DNA of 64,000 nt from Chrysopilus asiliformis (GCA_964034945.1 OZ035963.1:45085332-45149331), one strand, 5' to 3'; numbered from the stretch's first letter, positions 1 to 9,980 are shown. Notes: a model not told the origin generated them from the sequence alone. Numbers and translations: made by a program.

Positions 1-316
1 CACTCCCTCCTCCCTCCGGGACCGCTCAAAAATTATTTGAAACTTTTTTTTGAAGGGGGTAGAAGGGCATGTGGTATCTGAAATGAAAGATCTCGTACAC
101 CTTAAAAAAAAGTTTCATGCAATTTTTGAGCGGACCCGGAGGGCGTAGGGGCGCGAGCAATGTGTAAAAATATCCATTTCGGATTGGGGACACTCCCCCT
201 TCCACCCCATATACACATCAAATATGTAGTGTAATTGTAATTTAGCCCAACAATCGATTTTTCCAATAATAGGTCGACCGCTCGAAAGCGGCGGAACCAT
301 CTCTTGCCTGTTTTAA
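1..316. repeat. Fold-back fragment at window edge
   Basis: Bases about 15-51 and 104-140 are inverted copies of each other: TCCGGGACCGCTCAAAAATT against AATTTTTGAGCGGACCCGGA, each followed or preceded by a run of T or A. The left arm starts near the window edge, so the element may continue outside. The remaining bases to 316 show no gene. The small minus-strand ORF here has no recognisable domain. Confidence 0.5.
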
Positions 317-544
317 CCGTAGTCCTACGTTGAGAAAAAATTCATTTAAATTTTTTTTTTTAAATTTAAAAAAATGTTGGCTTTTACTACTATGGAGATA
401 TTAAAATTATTTGGTTGTGGTAGATTTCCATGGAACAAATAAAGTCACGGAGAATCGGCTCCCAAAATTTTATTTTACAGTTCCAAATATATTAAAAAAT
501 GAAAAACCAAAAATGTAGTTTTCTACACCAACGTAGGACTAGGG
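317..544. mobile_element. piggyBac-like MITE, TTAA-flanked
   Basis: The ends are inverted repeats: CCGTAGTCCTACGTTG on the left and the reverse complement of CCCTAGTCCTACGTTG on the right. Each end directly abuts TTAA (313-316 and 545-548). A TTAA duplication with CC-starting ends is the signature of the piggyBac superfamily. At 228 bp with no coding capacity it is a non-autonomous derivative. The class is inferred from the duplication and the ends only. Confidence 0.6.
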
Positions 545-548
545 TTAA

Positions 549-918
549 AGTGTTTTTACCACAAATTTTTTCATGGGCCTGTACCGCATTCTTCCCTTTA
601 TATCGTAATAAAATTGTAAAATGTGCTGGATTTTTTGTCAGAAATTTCACTCATTTTTGTGACTTAACAACTTTTGCTACACTAATTTTTTTCTAATAGT
701 ATCTACTTTATACCCTGAATTTTTTCTGATAGTATCTACTTAATCAACTGTCCAAAAGTTTTGCAATTATTATGCATCAGAGCCATCTTCTGCGAAAACG
801 CCTCAATAATTTTCCCTAACTCAACAATAAATTTGAGATTGACTCTCCTTTCTTCTGATATCTAATATGTTGTACGGAGTTTTCGTTTTTAAATTCAACA
901 AAATGGCGGCCGTCTTGT
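549..918. other. No gene seen
   Basis: AT-rich sequence. I see no ORF with a recognisable domain and no clear repeat structure. A short near-duplicate phrase (TTTTTTCTAATAGTATCTACT / TTTTCTGATAGTATCTACTT) occurs around 690-740. Confidence 0.4.
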
Positions 919-1475
919 TATACTCGTATGGTGAAACCAAAGGGCATATTAACTTTGCCTTACCGTTTGTAACGCCAAGATCCCGTCATCACACATAAAA
1001 ATGAATTACACCAGTGTGTTTAGAATGATAAAAATAATTAATTTCTGCATGTCCGTCCGTCTGTCCGTCTGTCCGCCTGTCTGTGGCGCGGATTGCGGGC
1101 GCACGGATTGAGCTAGAGACTTGAAATTTTGCGCAGATCCGTTTTCGTAAAATGCGAGGCTAAGTTCGTTAATGGGCAAAAATGGACCATTAGGGGGGGG
1201 GGGGGTACCCCCCATACGAACGAAAACGGTTTTTGTCAATATCTCGAAAACGGTGCATCTTATCAAAAAAGTCTAAGAACAAAAGTTATTTAGGATATGA
1301 TTCTACATAAAACTCCCATACATCAAAATCCGATTGGAATAAATTTTAAAAAATCTTATTGGAAAGTTTGACTTCAAAGTGGAATTTTGGTACAACTGTT
1401 CGAATTTTGATACGAATATCACCATACGGGTTTTCAATAATTGCCAGATTGGCAATTATAGCTTTTGTTATGTTT
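919..1475 (+). mobile_element. DINE-1/Helentron-like element, copy 1, near full length
   Basis: This copy starts TATACTCGTATGGTGA, with the partner AGGGCATA nearby. It has a (GTCC/GTCT)n microsatellite at about 1050-1083 and the conserved line GAGCTAGAGACTTGAAATTT. A G-tract/TACCCC palindrome follows near 1192-1214. Near the 3' end lies TCACCATACGGGT, the inverse of the 5' end, then the hairpin ATTGCCA-GAT-TGGCAAT and a short tail GCTTTTGTTATGTT. This order matches Drosophila DINE-1/INE-1 elements (Helentron-associated, non-autonomous). The long minus-strand ORF with QTDRQTD repeats is only the translated microsatellite and is not a gene. Confidence 0.85.
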
Positions 1476-1958
1476 TTTGATTTTCAACTTTTTGTCAACT
1501 TTTTTTAAAACAAGGAAAAAATATCAAAAGTATGGTATTTTTTCTTAAATTGATTCAAACGTTCTCAAGCTGTGAATAAAATTCTGCTAGTTTGCTCAAG
1601 CTACACTGTGTGCCCGTGAAAGTATTCGCATACTTTTTACAATATGGATATTCATGGGACCAGATGTTTACCGGTTGCGTATTTTTCTCTGGTGTGTTTT
1701 ATGAACGCACCTCTCAAATAATCGATCAGCTGTTCGGCAGTCTACTTTCGGCAGCTGCAAAATTAGAAGTTAAAAATGCCGAGATCAATATCAAATTAAA
1801 ATATGGGAACAAATACCACAAATGAAGTTCTTATTGTTTGTGCATTTACTATTGCAAATGCGAATGGTTTTCGACTGTGATTCAAATGAAATGAACATTT
1901 GTTTTGTTTTTAGCTAAAAACAAAACAAATGTTCATTTCAAATGAAGTTCTTATTGCA
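1476..1958. other. No gene; contains a perfect palindrome
   Basis: AT-rich sequence with no recognisable gene. The phrase AAATGAAGTTCTTATTG occurs twice (about 1820 and 1940), on either side of the 54-bp palindrome listed separately. A 77-codon ORF at 1592-1825 has no recognisable domain and is probably chance. Confidence 0.4.
1887..1940. repeat. Perfect 54-bp palindrome
   Basis: The sequence is its own reverse complement around the central TAGCTA at 1911-1916. The arms read TGAAATGAACATTTGTTTTG... with no spacer. Such a spacer-free palindrome would extrude as a cruciform or fold as an RNA hairpin. It may be a complete small fold-back element or a fused pair of element ends. Confidence 0.85.
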
Positions 1959-2790
1959 ATCTCTCGAAATTTTTGTATTTGACACCATAACTCACGAAGG
2001 AATAGCGCGTGAGACTTGATTTTTTTTACAGTTACGTTTCTCGTAAATAGCAAAACTAAGACCATGTCTCCACTTGGGATTTTTCATCGCAGAGATTTTT
2101 GATTAACCAATCAGAGCTCGAGTTGACGGCGATAAAAAATCCCAGAGATAAATTTCATAAAATCTTTCAATTGCAAAATTTCATGGAATTTCCCGATTCA
2201 AGATGGCGGAATCTAAATTCTCCCGACAAGTTGCGAAAATAACTAATTTTTACAAACAATAAGCCTTTGGAAGAGAATATTTAACATTAAGGTTTTTCTT
2301 TTTGCCTGCTTTTCTTTGTTTCTAATATTTTGCAATAACTGTGACAAGTTGTTTTAACTTCAAAGGCATGCGAAGAAATGAAATTCTATGAAATATCTCT
2401 GCCCAGCTGTCAAAAAAATCTCATTCCGGTGAGATATTTCTTGGGATAAAAAATTGTTAATCAAGACGCGGTGTAAGTTATTGAATGGGAAAAATCGGAC
2501 CATTTTTTGCCTCTTCTCCCATACAAATGAAACCGTTTTTTACGATTTTCTCGGAAACGATGAGTCCTATCGAAAAATTTATAAATGAGAAATTTATTTA
2601 GGATATGATTTTATATAACTCTTCCCAACATCAAATTCCAATCGAACTATTCCTTCCCAATTTAATTTTAATAATTTTGGTTGGACGTACATACTAATGT
2701 TAAATCCGATCTTTCAAGTTTCTCAAAAACGGTGCATTTTCAACCGGACCACCCCATATATAAATGAAACCGTTTTCATGATTTTCTCGG
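1959..2790 (+). mobile_element. Divergent DINE-1-like lineage (B), degraded and interrupted
   Basis: Bases 1959-2059 and 2474-2790 align with the central and 3' parts of the DINE-1-like consensus and, more closely, with the copy at 17190-17660. Shared phrases are TTTCTCGTAAAT, AAACCGTTTTTT, TTTCTCGGAAACG and GGATATGATTTTATATAACT. The copy is split by the MITE at 2060-2473. From 2690 to 2790 a second partial duplicate of the AAACCGTTTTCATGATTTTCTC section appears. Confidence 0.6.
2060..2473. mobile_element. MITE with TAA duplication, nested in lineage B element
   Basis: The flanks are TAA (2057-2059 and 2474-2476). The ends are GACCATGTCT and the reverse complement of CACCGCGTCT. The uninterrupted site is visible in the related copy near 17440 (GCTAAGTTCTTGAACTGG), which shows that the 414 bp here are an insertion. 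The 3-bp TWA duplication suggests PIF/Harbinger, but the short imperfect ends make that inference only. No coding capacity. Confidence 0.65.
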
Positions 2791-4049
2791 GTTGGGAAGC
2801 TAGGGCAAAGTGCGGTCGTGTTTGTTAAAATCAACTCTTCAACAACGGATCCAAGATCCAGTAGATTATCAAAACATAATCAGGATATTAGGATAATAAA
2901 ATTGCGAGTTTATTTTTCACATTTACCTACATATGGTCGGAAATTATTAGTTTACCCTATTCAACAGCCCGTGCGGCAATAAATAGAGAAGCGGGAAGAA
3001 TTACATAGCTCGATGTAAAAAAATTGTCCACCCTCACGAGTGAAATTTCTCTCCTACAAACTTTCCTTTTATCGCTTAAGGAACAGATATGACAGACACA
3101 GCAAGAATCGATAAATTTTCTCCAAATAAATGTTTTCATTCTCGGCCAGAGGAACTAAACTTACGCTCTCTGAATCCTTATCCGAATTTTCTAGATTTTT
3201 TTTGTGAATTTTTCCATATAAGTTTCTTCCACTATTGTTTGGATTTTCAGTTTGTATAGTTCATCCCCTTATTGCGTCGTTGTTATCCAAACGTTTTGGT
3301 ATATATCACCCACGTTGGAAACAGTCGAAAGAATTTCCCTTAATTCACATACTCTCTTTTTCTCCCTTTGCGTGTAGGTATATTTATTCTGCTTAGTTGT
3401 GTGAATTTTTTGGGGTTGGTATTTTCTCTATTTCGAATTCACGCGCTTTCATCGACGTCAGTAAAACGGTAGCAAACCAGCCATCTTGTTTCCCTTTCGG
3501 ATCAAAATTCTCATTAACAAAAAACAAAATTTTTTTAACTGGAATTTTTCACTTTAATTTCCATAATTTCTGCAAAATCAAAAGTTTCGGAGTTTTTTCG
3601 TTTCGATTTCGTGTTATCCTGTAAAACAGTTGTTCGTTAAATGGCGATTTTCTTAAATCATCTTTCGGCTAGCAAAATTTGAACCGTTTTTAACAATAGT
3701 TTTGATATCGGTTACCATACAACGCCTCCATAAAATTTGAAATCACCCACCGCCGACCGTCTCCATCAACAACCTTGCTTACAGGAATCAAGTAAAAAAA
3801 ATCTTTTAGTTGTTGGGGATAAATTCCGGATAAAATCTTGTTACAAAAAAAGGCATACGATTTTTTTTTGCTCGTGTTAGACCCAAGGAAATTTGGGATT
3901 GTTTTACAAAAAGTAATAAATTCGAGAAATACGAATAGTAGGTATAATAAAGTATTGTTTAGCATTGAAATATATCGATTAGAATAACGTGAGAATGTGT
4001 AACTAAAAATTTAACTGCAAGTGTTTCCTAATGGTCAAAGTTTAGCAAA
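2791..4049. other. No gene seen; possible promoter-side flank
   Basis: AT-rich, apparently single-copy sequence upstream of the exon at 5081-5169. I see no recognisable coding segment; the short ORFs at 3397-3624 and 3690-3965 have no domains. It could hold the promoter of that gene, but I cannot identify a specific TATA or initiator with confidence. Confidence 0.35.
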
Positions 4050-5080
4050 CGGATAAATAGTTTAAAAAATCCTTTGAAATTGTGAGAATAGTTCAAAGAA
4101 CCTTAAAAGCCGGTCCCTAGTAAGGTGAAATCAACGACTATGAAGGACATATGAATGTGAGATAGGTAGATATAAAAGTGTTATCGAAATTATAACAGTG
4201 TGAGAGAGCGAAAAGATTTTTGCAAGTAACTTTTCAAGCTGTCACCTAACCACTTCAGCTAACCTTTAGCATCTTTACCCTCCTTCATGGAGGGATTACA
4301 TTAAAGTAAAAAATAATAATCGAATAATAAAAATTCGCGTACTACTTTGACTTTTCAAAAATAAAGATATATAGAGTAACCCGGAAAATCTCCTTTGATA
4401 TTGAAAAATTCGACTTTTCATATAGTATCGGTTTATTTGTTCTGTTTTTGTTTTTTTTTTACTAACAGTTTCCCATTTGGCGTGATAAATTTCCTTTTTT
4501 TAGTATTTTCTGTTTATACCTCGTTTTCGCAGTTAATTACACGGAATTGGTTGTACCCACCATTGGTGAAAAAAACGAATATTGGCTATTAATAAGTTCT
4601 GTGGTTTGCATTTGGTATTTTTGAGTTCTAAACTCAAAATCGTGTGTTTTTCTCAAATATCTACATATATTATACCAGTGAATCTTTGAAACGTTCGAAC
4701 TGTTGATGGGAGCTATTTAAGAAAAAACAAAAAAAAACTGCACCAGAAATATTAAAAAGTGTGGGTACCAGCGTTTCACAAAATATAAAATCAAAAAATA
4801 TCGCAACATTCGTTGGAAAATAGTTGATCGGAAATTTCGGTTGTGTGTGAGTGTGGTTCTGATAACAGTCAATTCAAATATAATTGGTGATAATTAAAAA
4901 TTAATTTGTTGCTTTAAATTAAGTTATAGCGCGGAGAGGCAGCTTCGAAAAATTATCGAAAAAGAAAAAGAGGGAGAGAAAAATAAGAGAGCACAGAATC
5001 CCATTGGAAAATATATATTTTTTTTGAAGTTTTCCCTTCGTTCCCTTATAAACACACACATTTGTAGTGTTACTAAAAAT
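4050..5080 (+). other. Putative 5' flank / 5' UTR of the exon at 5081
   Basis: There is no repeat signature here, unlike most of the window. The last 300 bases are purine-rich and AT-rich (for example GAAAAAGAAAAAGAGGGAGAG near 4960-4980) and run without an obvious transposon end into the ATG at 5081. The context AAAAATATG is acceptable for insect initiation. Assignment as UTR is inference from position. Confidence 0.35.
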
Positions 5081-5169
5081 ATGCCAGCTAATTCAGAATA
5101 TCAAGAAGACAGTAGTGGCAGCTCGAATTCTTCATTATCTGCAAAATCATCTAAAGTTCAAAACACCAG
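5081..5169 (+). CDS. Putative first coding exon, Ser-rich N-terminus of an unrecognised protein
   Basis: The ATG at 5081 opens 29 codons plus 2 nt. It encodes MPANSEYQEDSSGSSNSSL followed by SAKSSKVQNTR, a polar, Ser-rich, low-complexity N-terminus. The frame ends at CACCAG/GTAAAT, a good splice donor at 5170, with a pyrimidine/A-rich intron after it. No transposon motif overlaps it, and the codon composition is unlike the frameshifted transposon relics around it. I do not recognise the protein and do not see a second exon downstream, so the remainder of the window could be its intron. Alternatively it could be a chance ORF next to a donor-like sequence. Confidence 0.5.
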
Positions 5170-5397
5170 GTAAATTTATTTACCACAGGCAGTGCAAACA
5201 AAAAAAAAAGAAAAACAGAGACTGCTGATAAAAAAATCAATTTTGAAAAATTTATAACGGGTTTCACGGAGCTTTTAGCTGCTACTTAATTGAGTTAGAA
5301 TGCTTTTTTTTTTGGTTGAAATCCGCCCGCTTACTCGATTTTGCGGTTGCTAAAATTTTGTGAAACCAGCCATTAGTATTTTTGTTAGTTTTCTTAA
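5170..5397 (+). other. Start of putative large intron
   Basis: The sequence follows the donor GTAAAT at 5170. AT-rich, no gene seen. Confidence 0.35.
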
Positions 5398-5442
5398 GCG
5401 GCCCCTACACGTTCAATCTTGCAGTCAATCATCGCATGCTGT

Positions 5443-5544
5443 GCCAGCATTTTGAACGTCTATGGTGATGCTGTCATGCAAAATTCCATGATTGCCAGCA
5501 TTTTGAACGTCTATGGTGATGCTGTCATGCAAAATTCCATGATT
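5443..5544 (+). repeat. 51-bp perfect tandem duplication
   Basis: Two exact copies of a 51-bp unit that begins GCCAGCATTTTGAACGTCTA run from 5443-5493 and 5494-5544. A partial third (GCCAGCATG) follows. Inside element Q the duplication is absent from copy 2, so it arose after the copies separated. Confidence 0.9.
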
Positions 5545-5690
5545 GCCAGCATGCTGGCCCATATCAAAATCATTTTGATATTTTTAAAGGGAGCTTTGTG
5601 AATGACAACATGCCGAATTGATTGACAACACGTGTATAGCGAAGTTGTCAATCAATTTGTCATTTCAGCGTAATTTTTAGTAGTGAAAAG

Positions 5691-5807
5691 ATGCCGCATA
5701 TAAAAGACAAAGTTTTTTGGGAATCCTTTTTCGAGTTATATAGACAAAGAAGTGAGTTGTGGATGACGAAAAGCGAAAAATATAAGGACAAAAATTTTTT
5801 AAATTGA
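5691..5807 (+). pseudogene. MADF-like domain fragment (element Q copy 1)
   Basis: The ATG at 5691 opens 38 codons: MPHIKDKVFWESFFELYRQR, then SELWMTKSEKYKDKN, then a stop at 5805. The spacing F-x-ELY...LW..KSE.Y fits the first helix region of MADF DNA-binding domains, which are common in insect regulators and in PIF/Harbinger ORF2 proteins. Only the N-terminal half is present. The inverted copy at 6198-6400 reads further (KDKNCLNSYLCCRFGCFEL), so this copy was cut short by a base change and by the insertion at 5813. The domain call is by eye and moderate. Confidence 0.5.
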
Positions 5808-5812
5808 TATTT

Positions 5813-5944
5813 CTGTGGCAACAAGGAATAAGGGCCTAAGTCTGTTTTTAGGCTAAGCCAAATTGCTCTGTCTATTAAAGTAAATAGAGATCTTTTTGAT
5901 TTGATCTGAAAATCAACTTAGGCCCTTATTCCTTGTTGCCACAG
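5813..5944. mobile_element. 132-bp element with 29-bp perfect inverted ends, ATTT duplication
   Basis: The left end CTGTGGCAACAAGGAATAAG (5813 on) is matched exactly, over 29 bp, by the inverted right end at 5916-5944. The flanks are ATTT (5809-5812 and 5945-5948). Element Q copy 2 holds the uninterrupted site (its complement reads ATTCATATTTGTGCTG), which proves insertion and a 4-bp duplication. The superfamily is not clear from a 4-bp duplication with CTGTGG ends. Confidence 0.85.
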
Positions 5945-6127
5945 ATTTGTGCTGTGTGCTGTCGGTTTGGCTGTTTCGAATTAACTGATGCTTGCGTGCA
6001 TGATTGAGTGCAAATAAGCTTTTTGCTGTGACAGCATGATTGACTGCAAGATTGAACGTGTTTAAAGTAAAAAACATAAGCCGCTATAAAGTAAAAAAAC
6101 ATAAGAAAAGCTACAATCGCCAGTAAA

Positions 6128-6530
6128 GCGGCTTCTACACGATCAATCTTGCAGTCAATCATGCTGTCACAGCAAAAAGCTTGTTTGCACTAGACGCTCA
6201 ATCCTGCACGCAAGCATCAGTTAATTCGAAACAGCCAAACCGACAGCACAAATATGAATTTAAACAATTTTTGTCCTTATATTTTTCGCTTTGCGTCATC
6301 CACAACTCACTTCTTTGTCTATATAACTCGAAAAAAGATTCCCAAAAGACTTTGTCTTTTATATGCGATAGCTTTTCACTACTAAAAATTACGCTGAAAT
6401 GACGAACTGATTGACAGCTTCGCCATACACGTTCAAGCATGCTGTCATTCACAAAGGTCCCTTGAAAAATATCAAAATGATTCTGATATTGGCCAGTATG
6501 CTGAAAATTTTGAAAAGTAATTGAAGACAT
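6128..6530 (-). mobile_element. Element Q, copy 2 (inverted)
   Basis: It starts GCGGCTTCTACACGATCAAT and carries, in reverse, the same MADF-like ORF, the CATGATTGACTGCAAG-type subterminal phrases and the AAAATGATTCTGATAT segment of copy 1. Copies 1 and 2 lie tail to tail 60-70 bp apart, so the pair can form a long hairpin. It lacks the 132-bp insertion and the 51-bp duplication. The outer end is not sharply defined. Confidence 0.6.
6198..6400 (-). pseudogene. MADF-like domain fragment (element Q copy 2)
   Basis: The minus-strand frame reads HIKDKVFWESFFELYRQRSE, LWMTQSEKYKDKN, then CLNSYLCCRFGCFELTDACV to a stop. It corresponds to the fragment at 5691-5807 with one Lys/Gln change. The frame is open upstream for about 50 further codons that do not look like a domain. 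It is probably a relic of a transposon-encoded DNA-binding protein. Confidence 0.5.
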
Positions 6531-6906
6531 CGGTGCAAAAAGCAGTCATCTCAACTTTTTGAAATTTTTCAGGAGAGACACAAAACATATAACATATTAG
6601 TGTCAAACTATGTGAAAAAATGGTTTCATTCGTTTCTTTTCTTTAATATCTTTTTGCACGGCCCTCCCAAAAGTCTAGGGTTTGCAGCCAAATGTGCGGA
6701 TTTGGTTATTCTTGTATTTGGTATCAATAACTCTTTTTCGTCAAAAAGTGGAGATGACCGGTTTTTGCACAGAGGTCTTCAATTGGGGAAAAAATGGTGT
6801 TGGAATAAGTGCTTAAATCGAAATAGGCTGCTATGCGGGTTCATATATTTGGAGGACATTATGTTACCATGGATAACTAAACTTGATATAACGGCTTAAG
6901 TTGAGT
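6531..6906. other. No gene seen
   Basis: The plus-strand ORF at 6600-6899 (99 codons) has no recognisable domain. There is no repeat signature beyond the flanking elements. Confidence 0.35.
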
Positions 6907-6909
6907 TAA

Positions 6910-7476
6910 AGGCTGGTTCAAACTACACAGGTATTTTAGTCAAGTAGCAAGTTATGTAGTATCTAAACTGGTGTGAACATACCGATTTAGTATCAATTTA
7001 ATCAAGTTGTTTAGGTAATCGACTAAATCAACTAAATCCATTTGATTCTAATTTTTCAGTCAAGTAGCTACCCCCACTTTGGCTCACTAAATACTAAGCA
7101 AGCCATTTACAAATCTGAACGAGTGATTTTAAGTCAAGTGCATTAGTTGTCAAGTTTATTTTCCGATATGACGTTTAGTTGGAGCGAAGAAACAACTTTA
7201 AATTTTTTTTTTGGTAAAAATTCAAACCATTGAGTGTTTTGGAATTATAAATCTCTACTATGTAATAAAAAAGGAAACAAAGCAATCTGCTTATAATAAT
7301 TTGTACCGTAATGGACATATCCGGATTTTGTTTTCTAGCGTTGAACTCTGTTCATCTTGACAAATAACTCAATAATGCACTTACTTATATTCGGACACTT
7401 TTTAGCTACTAAACTACTTAATAGTAAGTTAACCACTTGTTACTTGACTAAATACTTATATAGTCAGAACAAGCCT
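6910..7476. mobile_element. PIF/Harbinger-like MITE, TAA duplication
   Basis: TAA flanks (6907-6909, 7477-7479) enclose inverted ends AGGCTGGTTCAAACTACA and the inverse of AGGCTTGTTCTGACTATA. These are followed on both sides by GTATTT..AGTCAAGTA. The interior repeats short phrases such as TTAGTCAAGTA, ACTAAATC and TAAGTCAAGTG in both orientations. No coding capacity. The right edge abuts the element starting at about 7480, so one inserted at the tip of the other. Confidence 0.75.
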
Positions 7477-7479
7477 TAA

Positions 7480-8519
7480 CACGCCATCCAGACCTGCCGG
7501 AAACATTGACAGAACTGTTAACAGAAATCTCATTAGAAAAGTTTGTTGTGACGTAGGTGGGCTGATTCTGGCATGACGTTTCAGTTTCAGAAATGCTTTG
7601 AGCAGTAAACAACTGAGAGTAGTAAATATGACGATCTCAGTGATTTCACTTTTTCCTTTCAAATGTCCGCACTAAAATGAAATTCGGCCTCCAGTTGCTC
7701 CCACGATGCCTTTTTCAAATCATTTCTTTGTAAAAATTACTTTTAAACAGCATTCGTTTATAGAACGGAGCGTCTCTGCAGGTGAAAAAACATAACAAAA
7801 GCTATAATTGCCAATCTGGCAATCATTGGAGACCCGTATGGTGATATTCGTATCAAAATTCGAACAGTTGTACCAAAATTCCACTTTGAAGTCAAACTTT
7901 CCAATAAGAATTTTTACAATTTATTCCAATCGGATTTTGATGTATGGGAGTTTTATGTAGAATCATATCCTAAATAACTTTTGTTCTTGCACTTTTTTGA
8001 TAAGATGCACCGTTTTTGAGATATTCACAAAAACCGTTTTCGTTCGTATGGGGGGTGCCCCCCCTAATGGTCCATTTTTGCCCATTAACGAACTTAGCCT
8101 CGCATTTTACGAAAAACGGATCTGCGCAAAATTTCAAGTCTCTAGCTCAATCCGTGCGCCCGCAATCCGCGCTACAGACAGACAGACGGACAGACAGACG
8201 GACGGACATGCAGAAATTAATTATTTTTATCATTCTAAACACACTGGTGTAATTCATTTTTGTGTGATGACGGGATCTTGGCGTTACAAACGGTAAGGCA
8301 AAGTTAATATACCCTTTGGTTTCACCATACGGGTATAATTACAATCCGCCATCTTAAATTTACGGATGTCAAATTTCCGTCATCATTTCTGTTAGCAAAG
8401 ATATCAGCAAAAACTGTCTGACTTTTCTGTCGTAACAGCTGACATTTCAATCTTCACTAGACGTAACATCAGATATAACAGCGACATTGACGGCATTCAT
8501 GGCAGGTGTGGATGGCTAG
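7480..8519 (+). mobile_element. Element S, copy 1 (split by a DINE-1-like insertion)
   Basis: The ends are CACGCCATCCAGACCTGCC and the inverse of TAGCCATCCACACCTGCC. The sequence matches element S copy 2 at 33970-34482 over both halves, with the DINE-1-like copy at 7787-8337 as an extra insertion. Shared phrases include GAAACATTG, GAGCTGATTCTGGCATGAC, AACAACTGAGAGTAGTAAAT, CGTAACAGCTGACATTTCAA and CAGCGACATTGACGGCATTC. No coding capacity. The class is unknown and the target duplication is not clear. Confidence 0.7.
7787..8337 (-). mobile_element. DINE-1/Helentron-like element, copy 2
   Basis: A full-length reverse copy: the hairpin end comes first (AACATAACAAAAGCTATAATT) and TTCACCATACGGGTATA closes it. 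The intact equivalent of this site is in element S copy 2 near 34310-34320 (CACATGACAAATTACAATCC). Comparison places the insertion between two T residues on the element strand, with no target duplication, as expected for Helentron-type elements. The two overlapping ORFs here are not genes. Confidence 0.9.
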
Positions 8520-8916
8520 TAAGCGACAAGTGATAATATTTGCGACTTAATTGATAATATTTGTTTAGAAAGTTCCAGTTAGAATAACAGTGGTTAGGAA
8601 AAACAAATTTTATGTGTATACGTATTGAGATATGGAGAATACGGTGGTACGAATAATGTAGTTTTATCTTAACTCGAGCGGTTATTGGTTGTCACCATAG
8701 AAATGTTTATCCTACAGTATAGGTTCTTAGGAGTTACGCTGTAAAATTTTAGTGTAATCTGTCGGGTAGTTTTTCAAAGTGATTAGGGCGAGTCATCAAT
8801 GTCTAAAATAGTTCATGATACAATCGAAATAAAAACCTTTGGAATCGGTCAATCCGTTGATTTTCTATTTATTTTTTTGTGGTTGGGGAATAATATGCCC
8901 CAGTACACGGCTAACG
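8520..8916. other. No gene seen
   Basis: AT-rich sequence. An ORF at 8799-9023 runs into the next MITE and is not supported. Confidence 0.35.
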
Positions 8917-8919
8917 TTA

Positions 8920-9281
8920 AGGTAGAAATAGACGCTGCGATGGTCGTACCGACTTGTGTTGGACCGATATCGGGCCAACGGTTGTATACAGCACACACAC
9001 GATACGATTTACTTGCGATTTGATCGAATAATCAGTTTTTACTAGCAAATATCACTCGAACAACACAGCACAGTTGTGAAATAATATCGTATCGACGGTC
9101 GCATGGCAGACCACAAACGATACAATCTGCCGCATGCGGCCGCAGGTTTTGACTCAGCGACGTACGACCGTGCGATATCGGGCCCAACCGTCATTTCGTG
9201 CGCATACACTATACAATTATCGCATGCAACCGCAAATCGGCCCGACGATTGTACCGACCATCGCAGCGTCTATTTCTACCT
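8920..9281. mobile_element. PIF/Harbinger-like MITE, TTA duplication
   Basis: TTA flanks (8917-8919, 9282-9284). The first 27 bp, starting AGGTAGAAATAGACGCTGCG, are repeated inverted at the other end. It is GC-richer than its surroundings, with internal inverted phrases such as CGATATCGGGCC and GGCCCGATATCG. ORFs in it are not domain-bearing. Confidence 0.85.
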
Positions 9282-9284
9282 TTA

Positions 9285-9980
9285 GTATTTTATTTTTTTG
9301 AAGCCTTATAACTATAGTCTGAGTTGTCCGATTTTCATGAATTTATTTAAATTGATGAAATTATTCAAAGACAACCTTCTTAAAATTTATTTCGAATTGG
9401 ACCATCCGTTAATATTTTATTGAAGTTCTAATGTGGCCGGAGTAAAATATACCCCAGTACACAGAGAGAAGGTTAAATCCCTTGTTAAATACAATGCGAC
9501 AAAATTTCTTAGTAAGGGACCGCTTTTTTTCGTCCTATTTGGGAATATTGCTAGGGAGGAATAGCGTCGAAATTGAGAATTTGGCCCGTTCTACAAATTC
9601 ATACGCAAACAATGATTTTTTTTCATGAATTTTTTTTTCACAATGACACGGTATGGTATTGTAAAGCTGTAACATCACAATTGGTATGGGATAAAGGGAA
9701 ACGGAGCCAGCCAGGTGACCTCGAAAATCTCAGGATATTTTCTCATAACCGTCACTATCATTATTACCATTATTATTATTAAAACAGTGTGGCGAACTAA
9801 GTAAGGCTTCACCTGGTCACACGCTGCCAGTTGGGAATCTTTTACATGAATTTTCTCCCATGTAACGTGTTGAAATTTTACATTTCCTTCGCAGAATTCA
9901 AATTAGTTGTGGTGTTAAGCAAACCTATGAACATATATTTTTTCTATGTCCTGGAAAATTATTGTGTCTGATTTGAGTAG
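9285..9980. other. No gene; possible CAC-GAGA element end at 9460
   Basis: TA followed by CACAGAGAGAAGG at 9458-9472 resembles the ends of the TA-flanked element group (for example 10920 and 23757). I cannot find the matching right end, so it may be a truncated copy. Otherwise nothing is recognised. A TTATTACCATTATTATTATT microsatellite lies near 9760-9780. Confidence 0.35.

Larger units (their letters stand above)
5398..6063 (+). mobile_element. Element Q, copy 1 (carries a MADF-like ORF piece)
   Basis: The left end GCGGCCCCTACACGTTCAAT and the inverted right end (ATTGAACGTGT at about 6051-6061, with GCCGC following near 6081) bracket this copy. Inner inverted phrases TTGCAGTCAATCATG and CATGATTGACTGCAA also pair. 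It contains a 51-bp tandem duplication, a MADF-like ORF piece, and a later 132-bp insertion. A second, inverted copy follows at 6128-6530. The presence of a MADF-like gene hints at a PIF/Harbinger relation, since the second ORF of insect PIF elements encodes a MADF/Myb-type protein. Confidence 0.6.
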
